The notes beneath the pieces were generated by a model. It was not told the DNA's origin and made no database searches. It saw nothing but the letters and a program-made list of their open reading frames with translations. Below, piece after piece: positions 36,376 through 46,500 of a DNA stretch of 64,000 bases. Both the position numbers and the translations under genes were made by a program. Origin of the DNA: Marinifilum fragile JCM 15579 (GTDB lineage Bacteria > Bacteroidota > Bacteroidia > Bacteroidales > Marinifilaceae); NCBI RefSeq assembly GCF_001310955.1, contig NZ_BAZX01000010.1, positions 62,001-126,000 of the forward strand. The letters are read 5' to 3'. Numbering within the stretch: position 1 is the stretch's first letter; every line of letters starts with the position of its first letter.

Positions 36376-37844
36376 ATGAAGTATAGGGGATTAGTATTGA
36401 TTTTAATGTTTGCTTGCCAAACACTTTTAGCTCAAAGTAAAAAAGTAAATTATGAGGCAGAACTATCTACTCAAGTTTCTTCAGAAAGTAATTTGCCATT
36501 TTGGTTAATAACAAACAAATATGGTATTTATCCAGATGAAAATAATGGAACATTAAATTTTCGAATTCACAGTACTCCTTCGAATAATTCAAAGAAAATT
36601 GATTTTAACTATGGAACCTCCTTAATTGGAAGTCAAGGAAAATCCAGTGATTTTTTCATAGACGAAATGTATGTGTCAGCTGATTGGAGGCAAATTGGAA
36701 TTAATGTTGGAATGCAACATAGAGAAATTAAATTTGATGGATTGTCTCTTACCAATGGAGATATGCTTTACTCTGGTAATGCTCGCATGTATCCGGAAAT
36801 GAAAATCCAGCTTAATAACTTTATTGCAGTTCCTTACTCAAACAATTGGTTGTGGATTAAAGGTAGTTTTTCCAATGGAATAATGTTGGATGATAGATAT
36901 GTTGATAAAGCAAATGTTCATCATAAGAGTGCTTTTCTAAGAATAGGTAAAAAGCAAGGATTGTCATTTACAGTTGGATTGGATCATTATGTGCAGTGGG
37001 GCGGAGATTCTCCTAAATGGGGTAATTTAGGTGGATTCGATGCTTTTATGGATGCTGTTTTGGTTAGAGGAGGAAAAGTGTTGGTAGATCAAGATGGCAA
37101 TGAATCCATAACAGAGAGCTATAATAAATCGGGAAACCATATTGGTCAAAATACTTTTGAATTATCATATTCTTCGCCTAAAATAGAAAGTGTGGTGAGC
37201 TTAAAGAATATTTACGAGGATAAATCGGGAGATTTTAAACATTTAAAAGGTGTAAAGGATTGGAATCTGACTTTTTATGTGAAACTGAAAAACTCTAAGC
37301 TGATATCCTCTTTTATTTACGAATATTATTATACTAAGGATCAGGGAGGTTATATTATTCGTCCAGATCATCCTATTGAACCAGTTATTGGTTTTGATAG
37401 TTACTTCTCAAATTCAGTATTTCGATCAGGGTGGACTAGTCACAAAAGAATCATTGGTATGCCTTTATTTACACCATCTTACAATGATGGAATTGTAAAT
37501 GGTATAAGCAATAATGCAGTTGTTGCACATCATTTTGGAATTACAGGTGCTATAGGAAAAATCAGATATAAAACCTTAATAACATTTTCGGATAATTATG
37601 GTAGAGCCTTACTTGTGAATGATGGGCAAGGCAAGTTAGAAGAAAACTATTCTAAAAGTTATAGCTACCCAGATGGTCTTTCTCAACAATCCTATATGTT
37701 GGAAGTTATATTTCCGAAATGGAAAAAAATTCCATTTGAACTTTCGGCGAGCTAGCTGTTGATAATGGTAAATATTTGCATGATAATATAGGTTTTCAAT
37801 TCAAATTGTTGAAAAAAGGATTACTATCCAAAAAAGGAAATTAA
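36376..37844 (+). CDS. wzi: Capsule assembly Wzi family outer-membrane protein (one-base frameshift near the C-terminus)
   Basis: The signal peptide (ending LLAQ) is followed by a Wzi-type beta-barrel (KVNYEAELSTQVSSESNLPF, WLITNKYGIYPD, WRQIGINVGMQHREIKFDGL, LDHYVQWGGDSPKWGNLGG). The frame stops at 37755 just after FELSAS. One base over, it continues as GELAVDNGKYLHDNIGFQFK and ends with TAA at 37844. One extra G in the GG at 37746-37747 restores a 489-residue barrel whose last strand is then complete. Wzi proteins tether or organise capsule on the outer membrane. The gene heads a surface-glycan cluster. Confidence 0.86.
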
Positions 37845-37863
37845 ATACTAAATAACTTACAGA

Positions 37864-38919
37864 ATGGTTTTATCATATTATGTGATTAAGTTTCCTTATA
37901 GATTGGTTTGGAACATTCTTAATTTATTCAAGAATAGAACAGAGGTTGTATTTTTCTGTGCTAATGAGCTCGATTTGGAGATATTTAAAAATGTACAAAG
38001 ACATTTAAGAGAAATACCTGTTGTTGCAAAGAATCGAAGTATACAAAAGAAGTTATTAGAAAAAGGAGTAAACGCTAGAATTATGCCTGTATTTCCAAAG
38101 GGAGTAATTATGTGTAGGCAGGCTTGTTATTTGTTTCCGGAACCTAAAATTGTAAAGATTGGGATTAACCATGGCGCATATCATTTCAAGCCTTTTGCAA
38201 ATGTAAAAGGACATAACATGTTCGATCAATTTCATTTTACAAGCTCTAAAGAGGTAGAGGAAGCAAAGGCGATCGGAATTGTCTCAGGTGTTGGCTTGGG
38301 ATACCCAAAGATGGATGATGCTTATAATGGAACTTATTCAGAAGAAGTATTAAACAGTTTAAAAAAGAAATTAAAACTTGATGAAAATAAGAAGACAATT
38401 CTGTTTTCGTCTACATGGGATAAGTCTCAAATGTCTGCTGTACACAAATGGTATGATAAGTTAAAAGATTATACGGAGAAATATAACGTTCTTGTAACTC
38501 TTCATGTTTGGACTTCAGATAAGTATAGAAATATAATAAAAGAAACACCAGGAGTAAAGTATATAGACACTCAGAATGTAACACCATATATTATGATTTC
38601 AGATATTTGTATTGGTGATACTAGTTCAATATTATCTGAAATGTGTGCTTTGTATAAACCAATTATTACTTTTAAGGTACCGGTTGTTAGAAGAATTGTT
38701 CCGGAGGTACGCCAAATAATTAATTCCATTAGTTTCCAAATTGATTCGCAAGAAGAATTAGGTAAAATGTTGGATTATGCATACGAGAATGCAAATGAAA
38801 AAAGAGATGCTCAGCAAATCGCAAACAAAAGGATGTTTGAATCTCTTGATGGTAAAGCAGGAGAACGTGTTGCAAATAAGATTATAGAATTGTTGCCGGA
38901 ACTTTATAAGGAGGAGTAA
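37864..38919 (+). CDS. CDP-glycerol glycerophosphotransferase family protein
   Basis: A 351-residue protein of the TagF/TarF-like GT-B family. Recognisable parts are IVKIGINHGAYHFKPFANVK with the catalytic-type His, KKTILFSSTWDKSQMSAV, LVTLHVWTSDKYRN, and the nucleotide-binding MISDICIGDTSSILSEMCAL. In Gram-positive bacteria these enzymes polymerise polyol phosphate in teichoic acid; in Gram-negative capsules they add glycerol or ribitol phosphate. The donor here is unknown. The N-terminus is slightly hydrophobic, suggesting membrane association. It is 19 bp from wzi and two bases from the next gene, so it forms part of a surface-polysaccharide operon. Confidence 0.85.
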   Translation: MVLSYYVIKFPYRLVWNILNLFKNRTEVVFFCANELDLEIFKNVQRHLREIPVVAKNRSIQKKLLEKGVNARIMPVFPKGVIMCRQACYLFPEPKIVKIGINHGAYHFKPFANVKGHNMFDQFHFTSSKEVEEAKAIGIVSGVGLGYPKMDDAYNGTYSEEVLNSLKKKLKLDENKKTILFSSTWDKSQMSAVHKWYDKLKDYTEKYNVLVTLHVWTSDKYRNIIKETPGVKYIDTQNVTPYIMISDICIGDTSSILSEMCALYKPIITFKVPVVRRIVPEVRQIINSISFQIDSQEELGKMLDYAYENANEKRDAQQIANKRMFESLDGKAGERVANKIIELLPELYKEE

Positions 38920-38921
38920 AG

Positions 38922-39690
38922 ATGATATTGGAGAAAAAAATGCGTTATATAATTAATCCTGATTATTTGTTCGTTGAGAATTTTGTTAAAAATTTGCCTC
39001 ATGTTTTCGACAATGAAGGTGTTTCAATATACAAAGGGCGCAACGAAATTAAAATATTTGAATGTGAAGGATTAAAGTTGAATGTAAAATCATTTAAAAT
39101 TCCTCACTTGATTAATAAAGTTGCATATGCCTGGTTACGCGGATCGAAAGCGAAGCATTCCTATGAATATGCAATGAAAATGATAAGTGTAGGAGCAGAT
39201 ACACCTGAACCTGTAGCTTGTGTTGAAACACTTAAAAAGGGTTTGTTCCATAGAAGTTACTATGTGAGTATTCATCATGATTATGATTTTACCATTCGTG
39301 ATTTAATTGGATTCGAATTTCCTGATAAGAATAATATTTTACGTCAGTTTGCTGAATATACCTATTATAAACTTCATAAGAATAGCATACATCACTTAGA
39401 TTACTCTAGAGGCAATATATTAATTAAAAAATTAGAAGATAATAAATATCAATTTAGTGTGGTTGATATTAATAGGATGCGTTTTGAGAAAATGCCTTAC
39501 ATGAAAGGTCTTAAGAATTTTGCTCAAATTTGGGCAAGTTGAAGAGGAATTGGAAGTAGTGGCGAGAGAATATGCTAACTTAAATGGAAAGGATGAAGAG
39601 GAAGCCGTGAGATTGTTAATTCAATTTGACAAAGAGCATAAAGAGAAAATTAACCGAAAATTAGCAATCAAGAAGAAATTCAAAAAATAG
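38922..39690 (+). CDS. LPS kinase (Kdo/WaaP) family protein (one-base frameshift near the C-terminus)
   Basis: The kinase-like core has a catalytic loop IHHLDYSRGNILI (HxDxxxxN type) and a metal-binding VVDINRMRF. The frame stops at 39542 after FAQIWAS. The sequence continues one frame over as EEELEVVAREYANLNGKDEE and ends at TAG 39690. Removing one T at 39539-39540 gives about 255 residues, with the C-terminal helix typical of Bacteroidota homologues. The start may be 38922, preceded by AAGGAGG, or 38940 (MRYIINPDYLF), which better matches the family N-terminus. It likely phosphorylates a lipid-A-core or Kdo sugar at the inner membrane. Confidence 0.82.
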
Positions 39691-39753
39691 AATTTTCTTT
39701 AAATGTTAATAGACCATTAAGGTTTTTATAATTAACAGATAAAATAGTATAAC

Positions 39754-40713
39754 ATGAATATATTACTCGTTACAGATTTAGTTATACCAGCAAAGCATTA
39801 TGGTGGTATTGAAAGAATTATTTGGTGGTTAGGAGAAGAGTTAATAAAAAAGGGGCATGAAGTGAGCTTTATGGCTGCCGAAGGATCTACATGTGATTTC
39901 GCAAAAATGTATTTCTATAATCCTAAAAAGTCTCTAAATGACCAAATTCCGGAAGGAACAGATTTGGTACATTTTCATTTTCCTATTCATGAAGAGATTA
40001 CAATTCCATATATGGTAACTCTACATGGTAATAGTAAGCCAAGTGAAAAATATGATATCAATACGGTATTTATTTCAAAGAATCATGCGGAGCGTCATGG
40101 TAGTTCGACTTTTGTATACAATGGTTTGGATTTTAATGAATATGGTCCTGTTGATTGGAATTTGAAAAGAGAACATATGCTCTTTTTAGGTAAGGCAAAT
40201 AGAAGTAAAAAGAACTTAAAAGGATGTATTAAAATGGCAAAAGCTTTGAATGAAAAGCTTGCTGTTGTTGGAGGTAGAGGCTTGCCTTTTTCAAGAACTG
40301 TAAAATACAAGGGATTCCTGGGAGGTTTAGAGAAGAGTTATGTCATTAATCAATCCAAAGCCTTATTGTTCCCTGTTATTTGGCATGAACCATACGGATT
40401 GGCTATTGTAGAAAGTTTATACTTCGGAGCTCCAGTTTTTGGTAGTACTTACGGCTCTCTGCCAGAGTTAATTATTCCTGAAGTAGGTGTAACTTCAAAT
40501 TCTTATTCGGAGTTAATTGAAGCAGCAAGAAATTACGGAGATTACAATAGAAAATATTGTCACGAATATGTTTGTGATAACTTCTCTGCAACCAAAATGT
40601 GTAATGACTATCTTAAATTGTATGAAAAGGTATTGAATGGAAGTAAACTGAATTCAATTGAACCAGTTCATCAAATGGATGTGGAAATTAGGCATTATCC
40701 ATTAGAGGATTAA
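39754..40713 (+). CDS. Family-4 glycosyltransferase
   Basis: A 319-residue GT-B glycosyltransferase. The N-terminal domain starts MNILLVTDLVIPAKHYGGIE with the glycine-containing acceptor loop. The C-terminal domain (about 130-300) has MLFLGKANRSKKNLKGCIKM, KYKGFLGGLEKSYVINQSKA, LLFPVIWHEPYGLAIVESLY and the donor-binding GAPVFGSTYGSLPELI, where Glu residues of the EPYGLAIVE (EX7E) motif contact the nucleotide sugar. It is slightly shorter than usual. It ends the plus-strand glycan cluster at a bidirectional terminator. Confidence 0.88.
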   Translation: MNILLVTDLVIPAKHYGGIERIIWWLGEELIKKGHEVSFMAAEGSTCDFAKMYFYNPKKSLNDQIPEGTDLVHFHFPIHEEITIPYMVTLHGNSKPSEKYDINTVFISKNHAERHGSSTFVYNGLDFNEYGPVDWNLKREHMLFLGKANRSKKNLKGCIKMAKALNEKLAVVGGRGLPFSRTVKYKGFLGGLEKSYVINQSKALLFPVIWHEPYGLAIVESLYFGAPVFGSTYGSLPELIIPEVGVTSNSYSELIEAARNYGDYNRKYCHEYVCDNFSATKMCNDYLKLYEKVLNGSKLNSIEPVHQMDVEIRHYPLED

Positions 40714-40730
40714 AAAATACGAATTAGAAA

Positions 40731-40767
40731 AAAGGCTTGATTGTAATTTACAATCAAGCCTTTTTTT
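40731..40767. terminator. Bidirectional terminator between convergent glycosyltransferases
   Basis: A 13-bp perfect stem (AGGCTTGATTGTA at 40733-40745 with its complement at 40749-40761) has a three-base loop, A-run on the left and T-run on the right. It serves both the plus-strand gene ending at 40713 and the minus-strand gene ending at 40766. Confidence 0.9.
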
Positions 40768-41563
40768 ATAAGTATTGTTTGATACCTTTTTCGCAGTAGA
40801 ATAGTTTTTTCTCTCTGCAATCAAAGTACATTTGTTTATTTTTCTCAGAGCTTGCCCTAGAGCTTTTTGGGTGCCATAGGTGGTACTGTAAAGCCATCAT
40901 TAACAAGGTTGTTTTTTTAACCCCGGAATTCATTAATCGCTCAACCATCTCAATGTCTTCGTATCCCCAACCAACAAAATCTTCATTATAGCCATTAATG
41001 TTAACCATGTCTTCTTTCCAGTAAGCCATGTGACAACCTACATTACCTTTTCGGGATGTGTTGTTTCTTTTATTTTTAAATAGGCTCGATAAGAATGGAA
41101 TTCTGAAGAATCTTTTTCTTTTTTTAACGTTTAGTAGATTTAAACTAATGTTAGACGGATCGTTTACCAACTTTTCTGTTTTGGACTTTAGAACGAAACA
41201 GCGATTTCCACAAACCAATTGCTTAGGTTTAATAACTGTTAAATGATCTTCGATGAAACGTGGATGAAGCATAACATCTCCATCAAGTTGAATGATGTAG
41301 TCAGCACTTACTTGTGCAATTGCCTTGTTTAAGATTCTACATCTCTGGAAACCATCATCCTCTTGCCAAACATGTTTGATTTCGAATGGGAATTGATCTC
41401 GGTATGAATCAATTAATTTCTTTGTATCTTCTTTCGATCCATCATCACCAATAACAATCTCATAAGGGTTTACAGTTTGTTTTAATATACTTCTGAAAAC
41501 CAAATCTAAAAATTTGGGACTATTGTAAGTAGTGATAAGAAGAGCGATTTTTGTATCCTTCAT
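40766..41563 (-). CDS. Family-2 glycosyltransferase with C-terminal galactosyltransferase-like domain
   Basis: A 265-residue soluble GT-A enzyme. Residues 1-115 have TTYNSPKFLDLVFRSILKQT, IVIGDDGSKEDTKKLI and the metal-binding LDGDVMLHPRF. The C-terminal part carries the GT7-type motif GCHMAYWKEDMVNINGYNED then FVGWGYEDIEMVERL, as in chondroitin-polymerase-like and LgtD-like enzymes. No membrane segments. It probably adds one sugar to LPS or another surface glycan. It faces the neighbouring cluster across a shared terminator and is separate from ispD by 225 bp. Confidence 0.88.
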   Translation of the reverse strand: MKDTKIALLITTYNSPKFLDLVFRSILKQTVNPYEIVIGDDGSKEDTKKLIDSYRDQFPFEIKHVWQEDDGFQRCRILNKAIAQVSADYIIQLDGDVMLHPRFIEDHLTVIKPKQLVCGNRCFVLKSKTEKLVNDPSNISLNLLNVKKRKRFFRIPFLSSLFKNKRNNTSRKGNVGCHMAYWKEDMVNINGYNEDFVGWGYEDIEMVERLMNSGVKKTTLLMMALQYHLWHPKSSRASSEKNKQMYFDCREKKLFYCEKGIKQYL

Positions 41564-41788
41564 GCTAATATCTATTCAATTTATATTTTATTTTCAGCTT
41601 TAATTAATACTCAAACAAACAGTAGCCCTAAAAGTAACAAGTGTAATGAGGAAAAAATCCAGATATTCAATAGTTACTTGATAGCTAAGCTTTAATATTT
41701 GCTTAATGATTAATAGCCGTAAAGGTACATTATTTTAGTAAAAATCAACTTTTGTGATTTACAGAATAAACAGCTTCACTATTTAAAC

Positions 41789-42483
41789 CTATTTTTTATC
41801 TGCAATTTGTGTTCCCTGCAGTAAATCTTGCTCAAAGGTGATTTTGATATTGGATTCATCACCGTCAATAATGTGGATGGCTTCATTTGGAAGATATTTT
41901 AGAACAACTCCACAATCATCAGTTGCCACAAAATTTGAATCGCTCATTGCAATATCATAGGCTTTTTTTATGGTTTTGTAGGAGAATGCCTGAGGAGTTT
42001 GAGCTCTTCTTAGCAGGTTGCGATTGGGAACAGACGCAATGGTTTCATGCGGATTCAAGCAGAAAATGGTGTCGGTAGTTGGAATTGCAACGGCTACCGA
42101 TTTTCCATCTTTCAATGCATTAATTACATCGCTAATGATACGCGCAGAAACGAAAGGACGAACAGCATCATGAAAAATCAGATATACATTTTGCTCACGT
42201 TCATAAGCTTTAATTGCTGCAAGGCTTGAATCGCTTCTTTCTTTGCCTCCACTTAATACATATCTTACTTTATTGTAGTTCTTATCTGTAACCAAATCGT
42301 TGATCTCTTTGTGGTAATCGGCATTAATAATAATGCAAATTTCATCGATGTTGGGATGATTTTCAAACGCCTCAATTGAGTGTTGAATAATTGGTTTATC
42401 GGCAATTTTTAAAATTGTTTAGGGAGTGAAGTTCCCATTCTTTTACCGCTTCCGCCAGCCAATAGAACTGCAACCTTCTTCAT
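41789..42483 (-). CDS. ispD: 2-C-methyl-D-erythritol 4-phosphate cytidylyltransferase (one-base frameshift)
   Basis: The ATG at 42483 opens MKKVAVLLAGGSGKRMGTSL then PKQF, the CTP-binding signature of IspD, but stops at once. The rest follows one frame over: LKIADKPIIQHSIEAF, then VRYVLSGGKERSDSS, FHDAVRPFVSARII, AIPTTDTI and TPQAFSYKTI, ending at 41789. The break lies in the run of four T on the minus strand (42411-42414); five would give 231 residues, the normal length. The enzyme makes CDP-ME in the non-mevalonate isoprenoid pathway, usually essential in Bacteroidota, so a sequencing indel is the likely reason. Confidence 0.9.
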
Positions 42484-42538
42484 AGTTTAAAGTTTAGTGA
42501 TGAGCTAAATTAATACAAATTCTTTCATTGGGAAAGTG

Positions 42539-42576
42539 AAAAAAAATAACCGTCCCAAATTTTATTTAAGACGGCT
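42539..42576 (-). terminator. Possible terminator after map
   Basis: CCGTC near 42551 pairs with GACGG near 42571, extended by TAA/TTA around one bulge. The A-run to the left gives a U-tract on the minus strand. The gene ends at 42604. Confidence 0.5.
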
Positions 42577-42603
42577 TATATTTCAATTGGTGTGGGAAAC
42601 TTC

Positions 42604-43383
42604 TTATCTGAAGATTTCGTAATCACCTACATCGGTTAAAATCTCGTATCCATCTTTTGTAACCAAAATGGTATGTTCAAATTGAGCAGATAATTTTTTG
42701 TCTATCGTTCTTGCAGTCCATCCATCATTTTCATCAACAACAGCTCTTGCCTTACCCAAATTTATCATTGGTTCGATGGTGAAAACCATTCCTTCTTTCA
42801 TTTTAGGGCCTGAGTTTTTAGGAGCAATGTGTTCTACCTGAGGATCTTCATGGAAATCTAATCCAATACCGTGTCCACAGAATTCATACACTACACTGTA
42901 TTTTTTTGCTTGTGCATAACGTCCAATCATAAAACCTATATTTCCAAAATAGTTGCCTGGTCTTACTTGTTCAATTCCTAAATATAGAGCATGTTCCGTA
43001 TCTTCAACCAATCTTGCAGCTTGGTCGGTAATATCACCAATGGTAAACATTGTACTGGTATCACCATAATAACCGTCAAGAATGGTTGTAACATCCACGT
43101 TAAGAATATCTCCTGGTTTTAAAATGGTTTTTTCATCAGGAATACCGTGACAGATTACATCGTTAAGTGAGATACAACATGATTTTGGAAAACCATGATA
43201 ATTTAAAGGAGCTGGAATTGCTCCGTTGTCGCGGATGTATTCTTCAATTAATTTATCAAGATAATGTGTTGATACACCTTCTTCAACGTAATTGCTAATA
43301 TATTTTAATGTATTGCCGGCCAATTGAGAACTTTTTCTAATTCCTTCAATTTGCTCCGGTGTTTTAATTATAATTTTACCCAT
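42604..43383 (-). CDS. map: Methionine aminopeptidase, type I
   Basis: A 259-residue metallo-aminopeptidase removing the initiator Met from nascent proteins. The five metal ligands are visible: the two Asp of VDVTTILDGYYGDTSTMF, the His of CGHGIGLDFHEDP, the Glu of FTIEPMINLG and the Glu of QFEHTILVT. The substrate-pocket His is in PLNYHGFPKSCCISLNDVI. There is no zinc-finger extension, so it is the short type Ia form. Codirectional with ispD but 120 bp away, with a possible terminator between. Confidence 0.96.
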   Translation of the reverse strand: MGKIIIKTPEQIEGIRKSSQLAGNTLKYISNYVEEGVSTHYLDKLIEEYIRDNGAIPAPLNYHGFPKSCCISLNDVICHGIPDEKTILKPGDILNVDVTTILDGYYGDTSTMFTIGDITDQAARLVEDTEHALYLGIEQVRPGNYFGNIGFMIGRYAQAKKYSVVYEFCGHGIGLDFHEDPQVEHIAPKNSGPKMKEGMVFTIEPMINLGKARAVVDENDGWTARTIDKKLSAQFEHTILVTKDGYEILTDVGDYEIFR

Positions 43384-43567
43384 AATTTCGATCTATTCAG
43401 ATACTGTTTTTCAATCCATAATTAAGGAGGCAAAGGTCTGCATTGAAAACGACTTTTGCAAATTGAAAAGGAGATATCATTTAATATTCACAAAACACCT
43501 TTAAATTAATTTTGTTTACAGTGTATTAGTTTGGTATTTTAAGGCTTTCAAAATAAAGAGACAATTT

Positions 43568-46500
43568 ATGATTAGAAAGTTTGTGTTTTTAGTATGCTTT
43601 GTTCTGGTATTTATATCGGGATATTCGCAGTATTTTAATACAGGACAAGACCCTGCCTCTATCAAGTGGAAACAGATTAATACGAAGGAATTCCAAATTA
43701 TTTTTCCACAAGAATCAGAAGATAAGGCTCGATATGTGGCAGCTTTGTTCAAAGATTTATTGCACAAAGGAGGGAAGAGTTTAAATCGAGTGCCAAAGAA
43801 ATTTTCTGTGGTATTACATACGCATTCGGCTAACTCAAATGGATTAGTGGCCTGGGCTCCGAAACGAATGGAGCTTTATACCACCTCGGCTCAGAACAAT
43901 GATGCACAAATCTGGCTGGATCATTTGGCAACGCATGAGTTTCGACATGTAGTTCAAATGGATAAAATAGAGCAAGGATTTACAAGAGTACTAAATTATG
44001 TGTTCGGTCAACAGGCTACTGCTGTTGTGGTAGGCTTGTATTTGCCACCATGGTTTATGGAAGGCGATGCGGTTTGTTTGGAGACCAGCATGAGCGAGTC
44101 TGGCAGAGGAAGATCACCGGAGTTTGAGCAGGAATTAAGAGCTCAATTGCTTGAAAAAGGTGAGTTTTCTTACGATAAAGCGGTTAATGGTTCGTATAAT
44201 GATTATGTGACCGACAGATACAAATTAGGATATTATTTAGTGGGTAAGGCAAGAGTCAATTATGGAGATAGAATTTGGGATAATACTTTAACAAATGTAG
44301 CTCGACACCCATTAGGAGTAGTTAGCTTCTCGAATGGTATAAAGAAAAGCCTATCTGCTAAGAGGAAGCAAACTAAACTTGAACTGCAAAAGAAGTATGG
44401 AAAAGCAGAAGATGTAGATTGGGAACAGGTTCAGGGAGCAAAAACGTATTCTGATGGGAAGTTATTGTTGTATTTCGATACCATGCAAGAGTTGCTTTGG
44501 GAGTGGAAGAAACAAGATACTGAAACGGATAAATCTGCTTTTCAGTTGGTGAGCGAAAGAGAAAAATACTTTACCAGTAAAAGAATTCCTCATGTAACCG
44601 AGCAAGGTGATTTGATTTACTTAAAGCAGGGTTTATCGGATGCTCTGTGTTTTGAGAGGATAGATGCCAACGGAAAATCTGCTAAAGTTTTGGTGCCAGG
44701 ATTTTTGTCAGATATCGACTATGATTATAGAAATGAGTACCTGGTTTGGACAGAATCGAAACAGAATATTCGTTGGGAACATGCAGACAGGAGTATTTTG
44801 GTGACTTACAATATCAAATCAAAAGAGAAGAAGACGCATCGTTTAAAGAAGTCATTGTTTGCTCCATCATTTAATATGGATGCAAGTAAAATTGTTGCCG
44901 TTTCGTCAGATCAGAAGGGTGATAATAGCCTTGTGATTATTGATCATGAAACAGGCTTAATCAAACAAAGAATTGCTGCAGATAAGAATGAGTATTTTCA
45001 AACACCTCAATTTATCGATGATGAGAATATTGTTTTGATTGTTTTGAATGATAAAGGGAAGCAGATTGTAAAATTGAACCTGAAATCTGAAAAAAGAGAA
45101 GAACTTTTGAGTTCTGGGTATGCCGACATGTCGCGTCCGGTTCCTTACGGTGATTACCTGTATTTTAATGCTTCATTTACTGGCATCGATAATATTTTTG
45201 CTCTTGATTTAAATACCAAAAAAGTTTACCAGGTAACTTCTTCGCGATTTGGAGCCAGAGATGCATATGTTGATTCCAATAGGAATCTGTACTATTCTGA
45301 TTATACTTCAGATGGCTATCTTCTTGCAAGAACAGCTGTCGATAAAGAAAGTTGGAAGGAGTGGAAGGGTGATTTTTATCAATATCCATTGGCTGAACAG
45401 CTATCCAATCAATTGGGAGAAAAGTTAAATGCTGATATCACAAATCTCGACCGATTCGAAGTAAAGAATTACTCGAAATGTGCTAATTTATTCAATTTCC
45501 ATTCCTGGGCTCCAATATTTGTTGATGGCATTGAAGGCAAAGCAGATGTGGGAATTTCTGTTGCCAGCCAAAACAAGTTGAGTACCTTGCTTACTACAGT
45601 AGGCTACAAAAAGGAGGAAGGCTTTGATAATGGTCAGTTTTATGCCAACCTTTCTTACAGGGGATGGTTTCCAATATTAGATTCTAAATTCACCGTAGGA
45701 GATAGGAATACTACTTATGCTACTGTGGCACAACGCCTGCAGCCTGAGCAGATGGATACTTTACTGGTGAATACCGAGTGGAAACAATGGGAGTGGGAAA
45801 ACAGCATTAGTTTGCCATTTAATTTATCATCGGGACAATATATTAGGAAACTGATTCCAAAACTGACTTACAGCATTGTAAAATTCGGTGATTTAAATAC
45901 TCAGGTGTTGGCAACAACTCAAAATAATACGCTTGGTATAGGTGAGTACAATTTTGGCGATGAATCCTTCACACAAGAAATTATGGAATACCAATTGTTT
46001 GCCTACAATATTGCCAAAACTGCACCAAGAGATGTACAATACCAATGGGCTCAGATATTGGAGGTGAACTACCGACATTCACCTTGGGGCGATCGTGATC
46101 TTGGCAATACCTGGTCTGCCGAAGGACATTTGTATTTCCCTGGAATTGTAAAACATCATGGAATCAAGTTGTATGGTGGGTATCAATACCGTTCGTTAAA
46201 TCATTCTCGATTTTCGAATATGGTAAAGAGCCCAAGAGGGATGATTGATTTATATGGAAAACACATTGCAAGTGTTGGAGCAGATTATGCAATGCCTCTT
46301 TTTTATCCGGACTGGAACCTGGGTCCATTGGCCTATTTTAAGCGAATTAAAATGAATGCCTTCGCAGATTATGGATATGAGAAAAAATACTTTGAAAATG
46401 AAGAAGGAGAAATTTTCCCATTTAAAAATGACTATTTCTCAGGTGGCATTGAACTAAGAAGCGATCTGCATGTATTAAGATTTTCGGCTCCCCTTGACTT

